Origin: an uncultured Saccharofermentans sp. | GTDB lineage: Bacteria; Bacillota; Clostridia; Saccharofermentanales; Saccharofermentanaceae | Reading direction: 5' to 3' | Assembly: GCA_905234715.1 (NCBI GenBank) | Contig: CAJOJI010000006.1 | Span: forward strand, 7,357-44,297 | Length of the DNA stretch: 36,941 bases | Part shown: piece after piece, positions 16,720 to 25,394 of the stretch | How positions within the stretch are numbered: position 1 is the stretch's first letter | How the letters are laid out: the number at the start of each line of letters is the position of its first letter | Made by a program: the position numbers and the translations under genes | The notes under the pieces: generated by a model | Told to the model about the DNA's origin: nothing | The model's database searches: none | Seen by the model: only the letters and a program-made list of their open reading frames with translations

Positions 16720-17445
16720 ATGTCAGGTCATTCAAAATGGAGTAATATCCGCAGAAAGAAAGAAGCGTCCGACGCAGCAAAGGGCGCCGTATTCACAAAA
16801 TTTGCCAAAGAGATAGCAGTAGCAGTCAAGGCAGGCGGTCCTGACCCCAACAGTAATTACAGGCTGAAAGTAGTCGTTTGGAAGGCTAAGGATGCAAATA
16901 TGCCCAACGACAATATCAACCGTGCTATCAAAAAGGCTGCAGAAGCCGGCGAAGGCGACGATTATGAGGAGATCACATACGAGGGCTATGGTCCGGCAGG
17001 CGTTGCCATCATGGTCAAGACACTTACCAACAACCGTAACCGTACGGCAGCTGATCTCAGACATATTTTCGATAAGAACGGCGGAAATCTCGGCGTAGAC
17101 GGTTCCGTTTCTTTCCTTTTCAACGAGAAGGGCACTATCCTCATCTCCAAAGAGGAATACGAGGACGAGGATCAGGTAATGGGCGATGCTTTGGATTGCG
17201 GAGCTGCCGATTTTGACAGCGACGATGAATTCTACATCATCTCCACTTCCACATCCGACTACTACGATGTCAGAGACGCTCTCGAAACAAAGAATTATGT
17301 CATCGCAGACTCAACACTCGGACCTGTTGCCATGACAACAGCCGAAGTTACAGATCCCGATGCCATTGCCCAACTCGAGAAGATGCTCGATATGATGGAT
17401 GAGAACGAGGATATCCAGGAAGTGTTCCATAACTGGAACGGCTAA
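16720..17445 (+). CDS. yebC: YebC/TACO1-family protein
   Basis: A 241-residue member of the YebC/PmpR/TACO1 family. The start MSGHSKWSNIRRKKEASDAA and the middle ITYEGYGPAGVAIMVKTLTNNRNRTAADLR are nearly invariant in the family. Members were first annotated as transcription regulators; more recent work on TACO1 and bacterial YebC points to a ribosome-associated role in translating difficult, notably proline-rich, stretches. A TTGGAGGAA site precedes the ATG. The gene starts a plus-strand operon that is divergent from the pilus operon. Confidence 0.95.
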   Translation: MSGHSKWSNIRRKKEASDAAKGAVFTKFAKEIAVAVKAGGPDPNSNYRLKVVVWKAKDANMPNDNINRAIKKAAEAGEGDDYEEITYEGYGPAGVAIMVKTLTNNRNRTAADLRHIFDKNGGNLGVDGSVSFLFNEKGTILISKEEYEDEDQVMGDALDCGAADFDSDDEFYIISTSTSDYYDVRDALETKNYVIADSTLGPVAMTTAEVTDPDAIAQLEKMLDMMDENEDIQEVFHNWNG

Positions 17446-17458
17446 AGGACATTAAGTT

Positions 17459-18538
17459 TTGGACAACCGTGACGAGATAAAACAGGAACAGAGTGTAAAT
17501 AAGAGCGCTCCTGTGGCGCGTAAAACTCTACTGTCTGAATTTCGGGGAACGCTTAAGCGTTTTGACAGGTCCGGCACTTCACCGCTGAATCAGAATTCTG
17601 ATTTTTCATCCCAGAGTATTGAGCGCAGCATTGAGCTTGTCCTTTCAAATGAGCAGTTAACACGTGATGTTTTATCAAACATTGCGGTTATTGCTTTTGT
17701 CGGTCCGTCAGGAACCGGTAAGAGCACACGTGCCATAAAGGTTGCAAGAGATAACAATATCCATTACATCATCGATGACGGTCTTCTGATCAACGGAAGC
17801 CGTATCGTTGCCGGCACTTCTGCCAAAAAGGCTCCTACGAAGATGGAGTCTGTAAGGCAGGCCATCTTTGTCGATCCGACAAGATCTTCGGTTATGCGCC
17901 GTGCACTGGTTGAATCCATGCCTCGTGCACTAATGATCCTCGGCACATCCGATTCAATGCTGGATAAGATTTGTACCAATCTCTGGCTCAATAAGCCTTC
18001 GATGCTTATCAGGATTGAAGACGTCTCGACCGAAGAAGAGAGACGTTTGGCGCGCAATACCAGAATGAATGAAGGTATGCATACCATCCCCGTCCCGAGC
18101 ATGGAAATCAAACACGAGTTCTCCGGCTACTTCTCTGATCCTTTCAGCAAACTCAGACAGAGATTTGACCGTGAGCGCGGTGTCGCACCTCTTGCTCCCG
18201 ATTCAGACAGAACGGTCGTAAGACCTACCTTCTCTTCATTAGGTTCTTATTCAATATCAGACGAAGCAATTCTTGACCTCGTTAAGATAGTGCTTAAGGA
18301 TGTCCCCGGTTTTGCGGAAGTCATATCATTTAAAACAGAAAAACAGACATTCGGCGTAATGATCAGCCTTGATCTGGCTCTCTACTATGGTTACGATGCG
18401 CAAAAAGTGCTTGAGAAAGCCCAGCAGCGTGTCGGAAGCGCAGTTGAGGAATTTACTTCAATCACCATGAACAGCGTAAATGTAAGAGCCAGCCGTCTTA
18501 TACATATGTCCAGGAACACAGATTCGGAGGGTGCCTGA
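17459..18538 (+). CDS. P-loop ATP-binding protein fused to an Asp23/Gls24-like domain
   Basis: A 359-residue two-domain protein. The N-terminal half has a P-loop VGPSGTGKST (about 81-90) following a hydrophobic strand NIAVIAF, so it probably binds ATP or GTP. The C-terminal ~95 residues (SISDEAILDLVKIVLKDVPG... QQRVGSAVEEFTSITMNSVNV) match the Asp23/Gls24 (DUF322) pattern. The start is TTG at 17459 with an AAAGGA site; no ATG lies near. Its stop overlaps the ATG of the next gene. It is a known neighbour type of DUF6062 genes in clostridia to my memory, but its function is unknown. Confidence 0.75.
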   Translation: MDNRDEIKQEQSVNKSAPVARKTLLSEFRGTLKRFDRSGTSPLNQNSDFSSQSIERSIELVLSNEQLTRDVLSNIAVIAFVGPSGTGKSTRAIKVARDNNIHYIIDDGLLINGSRIVAGTSAKKAPTKMESVRQAIFVDPTRSSVMRRALVESMPRALMILGTSDSMLDKICTNLWLNKPSMLIRIEDVSTEEERRLARNTRMNEGMHTIPVPSMEIKHEFSGYFSDPFSKLRQRFDRERGVAPLAPDSDRTVVRPTFSSLGSYSISDEAILDLVKIVLKDVPGFAEVISFKTEKQTFGVMISLDLALYYGYDAQKVLEKAQQRVGSAVEEFTSITMNSVNVRASRLIHMSRNTDSEGA

Positions 18539-19299
18539 TGGAAAAGATTTACATGATCCCCGTTAACGATGCTTACAACGAGTCATGCGGCTGTCCCGTA
18601 TGCAGACTTCGTGACAAAGCAGAAAATAATTATCTCGAATACTATCTGGGTCCTTCCCTTATGGAACCTGATACAAGAAAGATAACCAACAAGACCGGCT
18701 TCTGCCCTGTTCACATGGGCAAACTTAATCAGGCTGTTACCAACCGTTTGGGACTTGGTCTTGTCATGCATACGCATCTTAAGGATTTTCATGAAGAACT
18801 CGACCCTAAGCTCAAGGCATCAATTCCTGCCAAAGCAGGTCTGCTTAAAGGAAGGAATTCAGATTATAAGCAGAAGCTTAACTCGGTTGCTGACCTGATC
18901 GAAAAGAGGATCAACACATGTCCGATCTGCGACAATCTCAACGAGGCAATGGGACATTACATCGAAGTTATCTGCTGGATGTTCTCTCATGATCAGGATT
19001 TCAAGGGAAAATTCCTGAATTCGGAGTTCCATTGTCTTCCTCATACGGCAATGCTTCTAAGACAGGCTGCCAAACTCTCGCAAAATGAGGCATCAGACTT
19101 TGTTGATGCTCTTTATAACAACAACGCTAAAACTTTTGAAGCACTGATATCGGATGTCGAGTATTTCACACTTAAATTCGATTACAGGAACACAGACAAG
19201 CCCTGGGGTACCAGTAAAGACTCGATCCAGCGTTCTATGCGCTTCTTGTCTTCTGACGGGAGGGATTTTGATGTACAACAGTCAAAAAAACAATCTTGA
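18538..19299 (+). CDS. DUF6062-family protein with two CxxC/CxxH modules
   Basis: A 253-residue soluble protein of the DUF6062 type, function unknown. Two similar modules are visible: C19-P-V-C22 followed 33 residues later by C56-P-V-H59, and C128-P-I-C131 followed 34 residues later by C166-L-P-H169. This spacing suggests an internal duplication with one metal, probably zinc, per module. The ATG overlaps the last base of the P-loop/Asp23 gene's stop codon, so translation is probably coupled, and a GGAGG lies 7 bases upstream. Metal binding is inference. Confidence 0.75.
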   Translation: MEKIYMIPVNDAYNESCGCPVCRLRDKAENNYLEYYLGPSLMEPDTRKITNKTGFCPVHMGKLNQAVTNRLGLGLVMHTHLKDFHEELDPKLKASIPAKAGLLKGRNSDYKQKLNSVADLIEKRINTCPICDNLNEAMGHYIEVICWMFSHDQDFKGKFLNSEFHCLPHTAMLLRQAAKLSQNEASDFVDALYNNNAKTFEALISDVEYFTLKFDYRNTDKPWGTSKDSIQRSMRFLSSDGRDFDVQQSKKQS

Positions 19300-19717
19300 G
19301 TTTTCTGAGGATGTCATTCAGGAATACTCTGACAATACTGTTCTGGAAGTATTACAGCAAAAAGAGGATGATGATAATTCCTCAAAGTATATCCTGATAA
19401 AACATGATTATTATTCCAGCGATTCAGACCACGGAAGAGAATTGCTCAGATCTTTTTTCAAGGCAATAAACAATTCGCGCTTTAATAATCTGATTATCTA
19501 TCTTGTTGACAAAGGAACTCTTCTTCTTGATAAGAACAATCCATTATATGACGCTTTTTGCGATCTCATCACCAGATCTGAAATGATAATTGCAGATAAA
19601 GAGAGTTTTGATTTTTACGGCGTTGAGCCTGATCCTGATTCCGGTATCGTAAAGCAGTCTGCAGACTCCATCGCAGAAGATATCCTTTTGATACCCGGTA
19701 TTCTTATTCTCGAATAA
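19271..19717 (+). CDS. DsrE/YedF C-terminal-like protein lacking the usual cysteine
   Basis: A 148-residue protein. From about residue 38 it follows the DsrE-like fold pattern seen in the C-terminal part of YedF: ILIKHDYYSSDSDHGRELLRSFFKAI, then NLIIYLVDKGTLLL, then SEMIIADKESFDFYGV. In YedF the last stretch holds cysteines (CGTCLDFYG), which here are replaced, and the N-terminal TusA-like domain is absent. I chose the ATG at 19271, which overlaps the DUF6062 gene by 29 bases, because GGGAGGG lies just upstream. The function is unknown; the similarity is moderate. Confidence 0.65.
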   Translation: MYNSQKNNLEFSEDVIQEYSDNTVLEVLQQKEDDDNSSKYILIKHDYYSSDSDHGRELLRSFFKAINNSRFNNLIIYLVDKGTLLLDKNNPLYDAFCDLITRSEMIIADKESFDFYGVEPDPDSGIVKQSADSIAEDILLIPGILILE

Positions 19718-19734
19718 CCAAATATATATTTGAC

Positions 19735-19770
19735 AAAAAAATAAGGCTTCTTTCGAAGCCTTATTTATTG
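19735..19770. terminator. Bidirectional terminator between the yebC operon and the PilX-like gene
   Basis: A perfect 12-bp stem (AAATAAGGCTTC/GAAGCCTTATTT, loop TTTC) with A-rich 5' and T-rich 3' flanks lies between convergent genes, so it can act in both directions. Confidence 0.9.
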
Positions 19771-19786
19771 TTTGATTTTATTCGGA

Positions 19787-21955
19787 TCAGCCGCCTACAC
19801 CAGTACCATAGTAGTACGTAATATTAGCTACCTTGTACTTGGTCTTAGCCGGTCTTTCATCGGGGAGTTCATTGCTCTCACTTGGAGCGGGACAGTAAGG
19901 CATGGTGTACTTATCGGCCGTTCCATTTGTAATCCTTCTTCCTTCAAGTCTTCCATAAATAGCACATTGTGCGCCATTTGAAGCTGAATAGAATCCGGAA
20001 GCATCATTAGCTCCGTCATAAAGTCCGACATATGCCTCGACAATATTATCATTACCAAATGTTACCGTATTATTCTTTACGCCGTAAATATAGATGTTCG
20101 GTCTGACATTTCCATCATAGTAACTTGAGTAACTTGATTTAGTACCGTTTGCCTGTTCCCATTCAACATTTTCATAGCCACGGGACTTGTCCTGAATATA
20201 TTCACCAATTGCAGTTGCGCTCTTCTTACCTCTGTCAAGAGAAATGAAACCGGCAGAGCATAAAGAATTAGGAGTTTGATATTGTGAATCTCCGGACAAT
20301 ACTAATTTTGCGCCATCTTCAAGTATACAAATAATTGAAGATGTATCAGATACGTTATACAAAGCAAAAACACAGCAGTTTAAATTATATGTTCCAGCAC
20401 CAAAATAAAGTAATGTTGTGCCTTTTTTGCCGTCAACAGCAAATACATACGGCGTTACATCATTGTTAGTGCTCATCGTAGTACCGGCTGTAAAATAATA
20501 TGCTCCACCTTTATTAAGGTCGATAATTCTGTCGCCATCATCATCGTAAGTAGACAAACTGCCTACATTGAATGTCCTATCGGGATCAATTACTTTAGAT
20601 CCGCCCTGAGTAATCTTGAGATATTCAGGATATGTCGCTGTCAAAGGAAATTTAATGATCTCTGTGCCGGCAGGAATCTCATCTCCTGCAGGATAATACG
20701 TGCCATTCGTATCTGTACCGTAATTATCATATGCGAAGGTTTTAGCTGCTGAAAGCGTCATCTTTTCACCTTGATAATTTACCTTGTTAAGTACCTGTGT
20801 AGTTGTATCTGTAGGGAAAGCATTTGCAGCAGAAGCATAGTCATACTGCTTGTAGACCTGCATATAGGAATTAGCAGCACTCGGCAATGAACTGCCTGCG
20901 TTTGTAACATCGTAAGAAATACTTACATCTTTTTCTACCGGCCAGTACTCTTTACCACCATAAGTAGCTTCAACATCCCCGGTTACGCCGACAAAATAAC
21001 ACGTACGGCCTGTCGCTGTTATCGTATCTTGGATCTTATGATTTTGGTCTTGATTTACATCTAAGTTCGCATCCTGAACAGTTCTTCCATCAAAATAGAA
21101 ATTTACATTAGCACCAAAACAGTCGCCCCATCCGGCATCATACTCGAACTTAAATGCCGCATCATTATTAGTCTTTCCGATAAAATAGAAATCACCATTA
21201 TAGCTGCAGCCACTACTGTATGTGCTCATATATGCGCTGTCGAGGAATACCATATCACCATGGAAGGTATTGCCACCACCCCATTTGGCAACCGAACCGG
21301 GAGCATATACGATTGTTGAATAAACTACGTTAGATGATGCCTGCTCATAGCCGGATCCTCTCAAAAGGATTGTATTATCCGTGATACCCTGTGCTCTCTT
21401 AGCAGGAGATGTCATTCCGACACCTTCTGTAAAACGGAGCTGCTCCGCACCTACATCTCCGGCGATATCAATTTGATTCTTAAAACGTCCACTCGAACTG
21501 GGCTGTGAATCGTCTATATGAAGTTCAATTCTTACGTTCGAAACCTGATCGCCGATTGTAGTTGTGAAATCACAATAAACAATATCATGATCATGTTCAT
21601 CTAAATAAATATTTAATTTAGTACAGTTATCTTCTTCTTCTGACATACCGGGAACGCCCTCGATGATCATCTTCATCTCACCGTCAGCTTTAGTAGGTGA
21701 CTCGGAGAGGAATCCGTCCATCTGCTTATCGGTAATTTCCTGTGTCTCAAGTGCCTCTAAGAAAACCTCAGCTGCAGAGGTAACAGTAAGACGAGCCTGG
21801 CTGCTCAAAGAATTCTCATAGAGACGATTTCTTGTAGCTTTCGTAAGCAACATAGCACTGGAAATAAAGATCATGGCGAGTGCCAAAATGACTACAACCA
21901 TGATAAGAATAGCGCCTTGCTTTCTCTTCTTAGCTTTACCTAATCTTTTAATCAT
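19787..21955 (-). CDS. Large PilX-like surface/pilus-associated protein
   Basis: A 722-residue protein with a basic N-terminus and one membrane helix (about 15-37, following KKRKQG). The pattern QGAILIMVVVILALAMIF with TRNRLYENSL after the helix resembles the PilX N-terminal region of minor pilin-like proteins; it lacks the E at +5 of true prepilins. The remaining ~680 residues are beta-rich, with G/N/Y/S-rich stretches (AKWGGGNTFHGDMVFL, GAYYFTAGTT, LYFGAGTYNLNCC) that resemble a parallel beta-helix or filament-tip adhesin. I chose the ATG at 21955 because GGAAGG lies about 9 bases before it; a GTG at 21964 overlaps that site. Its promoter resembles the minor pilin one. Confidence 0.7.
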   Translation of the reverse strand: MIKRLGKAKKRKQGAILIMVVVILALAMIFISSAMLLTKATRNRLYENSLSSQARLTVTSAAEVFLEALETQEITDKQMDGFLSESPTKADGEMKMIIEGVPGMSEEEDNCTKLNIYLDEHDHDIVYCDFTTTIGDQVSNVRIELHIDDSQPSSSGRFKNQIDIAGDVGAEQLRFTEGVGMTSPAKRAQGITDNTILLRGSGYEQASSNVVYSTIVYAPGSVAKWGGGNTFHGDMVFLDSAYMSTYSSGCSYNGDFYFIGKTNNDAAFKFEYDAGWGDCFGANVNFYFDGRTVQDANLDVNQDQNHKIQDTITATGRTCYFVGVTGDVEATYGGKEYWPVEKDVSISYDVTNAGSSLPSAANSYMQVYKQYDYASAANAFPTDTTTQVLNKVNYQGEKMTLSAAKTFAYDNYGTDTNGTYYPAGDEIPAGTEIIKFPLTATYPEYLKITQGGSKVIDPDRTFNVGSLSTYDDDGDRIIDLNKGGAYYFTAGTTMSTNNDVTPYVFAVDGKKGTTLLYFGAGTYNLNCCVFALYNVSDTSSIICILEDGAKLVLSGDSQYQTPNSLCSAGFISLDRGKKSATAIGEYIQDKSRGYENVEWEQANGTKSSYSSYYDGNVRPNIYIYGVKNNTVTFGNDNIVEAYVGLYDGANDASGFYSASNGAQCAIYGRLEGRRITNGTADKYTMPYCPAPSESNELPDERPAKTKYKVANITYYYGTGVGG

Positions 21956-22044
21956 AAGAAGCACCTTCCTTTGTATGGTACTGATTTACTTATTTAATAG
22001 TGGGGATAGAATACCCCGCACAGTTTTTCTTTTTAGTTATGCCT

Positions 22045-22073
22045 ATTTTATGTCATCTCAATTCAAATTTCAA
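22045..22073 (-). promoter_or_regulatory. Promoter of the PilX-like gene
   Basis: On the minus strand TTGAAA (22068-22073) and TAAAAT (22045-22050) are exactly 17 bases apart. The -35 region reads TTGAAATTTGAA, identical over 12 bases to the minor pilin promoter at 8694-8705. The leader is about 80 bases and holds a small GGGG/CCCC hairpin. Confidence 0.65.
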
Positions 22074-22087
22074 CAGAAAATTCGAAC

Positions 22088-22118
22088 TTTGCTAACTTTT
22101 TTTACATAGTTTGTTAAC
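22088..22118. promoter_or_regulatory. Pair of TTTG(C/T)TAAC repeats upstream of the PilX-like gene
   Basis: TTTGCTAAC (22088-22096) and TTTGTTAAC (22110-22118) are 22 bases apart, starting 14 bases upstream of the -35 box. The arrangement parallels 8721-8749 before the minor pilin operon (15-base gap, 20-base period). Likely a shared activator site, by inference. Confidence 0.45.
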
Positions 22119-22132
22119 ATTTCGTTTACAAA

Positions 22133-23122
22133 TTACGTTACATTTTCCTCAGTCTCAGTCTTTTCGGCAGGTTTGCCCTTCTCTCCGTACTTATCAAACT
22201 CCTCTTTTTTGGAGGCTACAAGCCAGTAATCGTTCTGTGTGGCAAAGCGCATTACGGATGCCGCATAGTAATTTCCCGCCTTGTTTTTCTTTACTCTTGT
22301 TCTTGAGAAAAGCTCCCCGTGTTCCCTGCATTCGAGCAGAGCATACTGGGATTTACGGATCCTGAAAGAAGGAATCTTAACGGAAAGTTTCTTTGCGCAC
22401 AGCGGGCAATTCTTCATAAATGAGGAAGATGTCGCAAATGCACTGGTTCCGTCAAGGCATTCAGGGCCTACAAAACTGAAATCGGAAGGCACATCCGGAT
22501 CTATCGATGAACTCGATATGGCGGATATTACCTCTGAAGGCTTGTTATGTTTAAATATTTCTTCGAAAACAGCACCTGTATAGTGAGCATCTGCAGTGGC
22601 ACTGTGGAAGATCTCGTTCTTGTCGATGTTATAGAAATCAACGGCTGCTTCAACACTGCGCTGTGTTCCCTGAAGTCCTGCAAATAAAGAGAAGATCGGC
22701 TGGAGGTCAAGGAAGAACATATCGAGCTTTGAATCCATGCCGAAGAATTCGAGATTCATCTTCAGCATTGAGGGATCTGAACTTCCCCACCCTACCAGGA
22801 TCGCATCGCCGCAGAAAGATCTGAATTCGGAATAAGCGTCCTTAAAAGGAATGCCGTTTAAAAGATCGGCATTTTTCTTGTGGGTTACTTTTTTTACATG
22901 ATAATGAAGCTTTGTATACTTGACCGGCGCTATGTCAGTTGAGAAAGAATCCTTGTAAATAAGCTCGCCGTTGTCATAGACATACTTGAATGCGCCTATC
23001 TCGATTATCTCACCGGTAAGTTTACTGACTTCAAAAGGATATTCCTTGCCCGGCATCGGCTGATTCCATTCCATATCGAAAACTACAAATTCCGTGCCGT
23101 CTGTTATTTTCCTGCTAAGCAT
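22133..23122 (-). CDS. DEDDh-type 3'-5' exonuclease with a C-terminal zinc-finger-like segment
   Basis: Exonuclease of the DnaQ/RNase T superfamily. Exo I is FVVFDMEWNQ (D and E of DxE), with GEIIEIGA following; Exo II is the region ILVGWGSSDPSML; Exo III is HSATADAHYT with the catalytic His and Asp of the DEDDh group. After about residue 240 a CPLC...CREH segment could bind zinc. Such clostridial proteins degrade single-stranded DNA or RNA, but the substrate is unknown. I chose the ATG at 23122 (GAAGGGA site), which overlaps the end of the YfhO gene (ATGCTTAG); the longer GTG start at 23140 is less likely. Confidence 0.8.
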   Translation of the reverse strand: MLSRKITDGTEFVVFDMEWNQPMPGKEYPFEVSKLTGEIIEIGAFKYVYDNGELIYKDSFSTDIAPVKYTKLHYHVKKVTHKKNADLLNGIPFKDAYSEFRSFCGDAILVGWGSSDPSMLKMNLEFFGMDSKLDMFFLDLQPIFSLFAGLQGTQRSVEAAVDFYNIDKNEIFHSATADAHYTGAVFEEIFKHNKPSEVISAISSSSIDPDVPSDFSFVGPECLDGTSAFATSSSFMKNCPLCAKKLSVKIPSFRIRKSQYALLECREHGELFSRTRVKKNKAGNYYAASVMRFATQNDYWLVASKKEEFDKYGEKGKPAEKTETEENVT

Positions 23123-25394
23123 TGTTGTCGGTCCCTTCACCGGTTACTTTCTTCTTTTCATTATACATATGGGTAACCGGAATTGCGATAAGGCAGGCTG
23201 CCGCAAAGACGCTCACGAGGATTCCCGGAACAATTCCGGAATCTTTACGCTCAACGGAAGCCTCCATAATGTCATTGTTGCAGACAAAAGTAGCCGCAAG
23301 CTTTCCGCAGTACTCGAAAGTATCACAGGTTATGCCGTCGACCCTGATCTTTGTATCGTCATAAGCATAAGGCAGAACAATGGTGCATGTTCCGTCCACG
23401 CCGGAAACGTCTATCATGAATCTTGAGCCGCTGACTGTGCCGGACAAAGCCTCGAAGGATTCAAAAGCCGATTCATTAAGCTTATAAAGCGAGATCCTGC
23501 AGGCATCATCTCCATCGGAATCTATCGTGAATTCGGCGGTAACTTCTCCGGAAGTCTGAGCGATCTCAGTTAAGAACGGTCCGGTAAATGCTATTGCGGA
23601 ATCACCGTTTTCCGTGGTAAGTTTTACAGCCGCACCGTTAACCGCATTGCAGTATATGAACAGTCTTTCGTCTGAGGATACTTCGAACGGGGTGAAAGTA
23701 ATGACATTGCTGCCTTCTCTGAGCAGATATGTATTAAGTCCCTCCTGTCTTAATTCCTTCTTGTCGGAAGGCTTTAAGAAGATCTCGTCAAAGAGTTTCG
23801 TGCCTGCAACTCTGAGAGAAGCGTAATTCAGATCTTCAACGGCCGAATCTCCTGCAATGAAATTGCTGAGGTCATCAGGGATTATCTGGTATTTGTCTCC
23901 GCCGTTTATGGCAGGAAGATCAAAATCAGCGTCATAAATGATCCTCTCGGATGAAGCGTTTCCGCAGCTTGAACTGAAATACTCCTCAACAGCCTTTTTC
24001 TGAAGTGTATTGTTAAAGAACATAAATGCCGTGTTAACTCCGACAAAGAAGAAAGTCAGGAAAAGAACCGCATATTTGGCCTTTCTTGAGAACTTATCCT
24101 TTGCGAGAGCGTATACGATGCATGCTTCGGCAACCATTCCGATAAATGTTGAGATAACGATCGGGCTTGCAAAAGTCGTTCCTGCTGTGGAATTACCGGA
24201 CATTACCAGGAAGAATAAAGGAATGAGTCCTGAGGCGATAAATCCGCCGCGTTCAAGGCTCTTAACATTTCGAAGGCCGACGGCTGCCATAAAGAAGATG
24301 ATGATCTCAAGGCAGATGTGCTTCGAGGAATTAAGAAGCGCGGACGGTCCGAAAACACTTACCATCTCGTTCATAAATGAGGAACTGCACAAAATATGGA
24401 CTACGGCCGCAATCAGTGATGAAGCAACCTTAAGCCTTACGGGTATCCTCTCGTTAAGAGCAAAAGCCATGACGGCAACCAAAGTCAGCAATCCGACATA
24501 GAACAGCGGAGCATTATTCTGATATATGCTTCCGGAACGGAGAAGGAATGTTCCCCTGATGAGTTCGAAAACAGTGTAATTTACCTTTGCATTCTTGAAG
24601 CTGTCTGCCACATTGATGTTAAATTCCATCGAAAGCAGGCCGGGTACGGAAAAAGCCGCAGACAGAATAAGACCTGTTACTAATCCGCCCAAAAGCTTCA
24701 GCCAGGAAGTAAAAGCCATCTTGAAAGTGCTGTAAAGGCTTATGCACATAAGAAGGGACATGAGGATCATGAAAGGGATTCCGGTGATAAGTCCGTAACC
24801 GCCGGATACAGCTATGCCGAATGATGAGAGGCATACGAGGATGAATGATTTCCATGTTCTCTTCTGAAGATATGAATCAAAGCAGGACAAGGCAACCGGT
24901 ATCATCAGCGCCATGTTCATGAGAGAAGAGAACTGTGCGGTCAATACGATCTGTGAAGAGAACGTATACATTAACGCAAGAAGTGCTGATGAGAGTCTTG
25001 AAAGTCTTATATGCTCTGACATGAAGTAATACATGGCAGAACAGCAAAGACCGAATCTCATAAAGTAGCCGATAAAAAGAATGGTCCTGGCAGCCTTCGG
25101 GATCAAAAGTGCCAGATAGAAAAACAGATCAAGATGAACGAATGTCAGAAGTCTCCACAGATCCGCATAGGCTTTTCCCGATCTGATCAGCTCTACATCC
25201 TCAACTGCAATGTCGATGCCGCGGACTATGTTGCCGCTCATCTCGCCGCTGCGCATGGATAGTCCTTCAGGAAGTATCTTGCCGGGTTCTGTTATAAGAC
25301 CGATGTTATAAGCGATAACGGCAATGATCACCGATGCAATAAAACAGAAGACCACGCCGTCATATGTTTTCAGTTTTCCGGCTGCCTTAATCAT
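23115..25394 (-). CDS. YfhO-family polytopic membrane protein (second copy)
   Basis: A 759-residue protein with many membrane helices over the first ~470 residues, then a beta-rich extracytoplasmic region, and a last helix near the C-terminus (IVPGILVSVFAAACLIAIPV). This is the YfhO/GT-C glycosyltransferase architecture. In Bacillus, YfhO adds sugars from undecaprenyl-phosphate carriers to lipoteichoic acid; the substrate here is unknown. The ATG at 25394 overlaps the stop of the first copy by 8 bases (ATGATTAA), with GGAGG 6 bases before it inside the upstream gene. An upstream in-frame extension lies within that other gene and is not used. Confidence 0.78.
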   Translation of the reverse strand: MIKAAGKLKTYDGVVFCFIASVIIAVIAYNIGLITEPGKILPEGLSMRSGEMSGNIVRGIDIAVEDVELIRSGKAYADLWRLLTFVHLDLFFYLALLIPKAARTILFIGYFMRFGLCCSAMYYFMSEHIRLSRLSSALLALMYTFSSQIVLTAQFSSLMNMALMIPVALSCFDSYLQKRTWKSFILVCLSSFGIAVSGGYGLITGIPFMILMSLLMCISLYSTFKMAFTSWLKLLGGLVTGLILSAAFSVPGLLSMEFNINVADSFKNAKVNYTVFELIRGTFLLRSGSIYQNNAPLFYVGLLTLVAVMAFALNERIPVRLKVASSLIAAVVHILCSSSFMNEMVSVFGPSALLNSSKHICLEIIIFFMAAVGLRNVKSLERGGFIASGLIPLFFLVMSGNSTAGTTFASPIVISTFIGMVAEACIVYALAKDKFSRKAKYAVLFLTFFFVGVNTAFMFFNNTLQKKAVEEYFSSSCGNASSERIIYDADFDLPAINGGDKYQIIPDDLSNFIAGDSAVEDLNYASLRVAGTKLFDEIFLKPSDKKELRQEGLNTYLLREGSNVITFTPFEVSSDERLFIYCNAVNGAAVKLTTENGDSAIAFTGPFLTEIAQTSGEVTAEFTIDSDGDDACRISLYKLNESAFESFEALSGTVSGSRFMIDVSGVDGTCTIVLPYAYDDTKIRVDGITCDTFEYCGKLAATFVCNNDIMEASVERKDSGIVPGILVSVFAAACLIAIPVTHMYNEKKKVTGEGTDNNA

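Noticed and set aside
21956..22040. GGGG/CCCC hairpin in the leader of the PilX-like gene as a terminator or riboswitch
   Set aside because: The stem is only 4 base pairs and no T-run follows on the minus strand.
24010..24501. 163-residue open frame on the plus strand
   Set aside because: Antisense to the second YfhO gene; composition is typical of a shadow frame.
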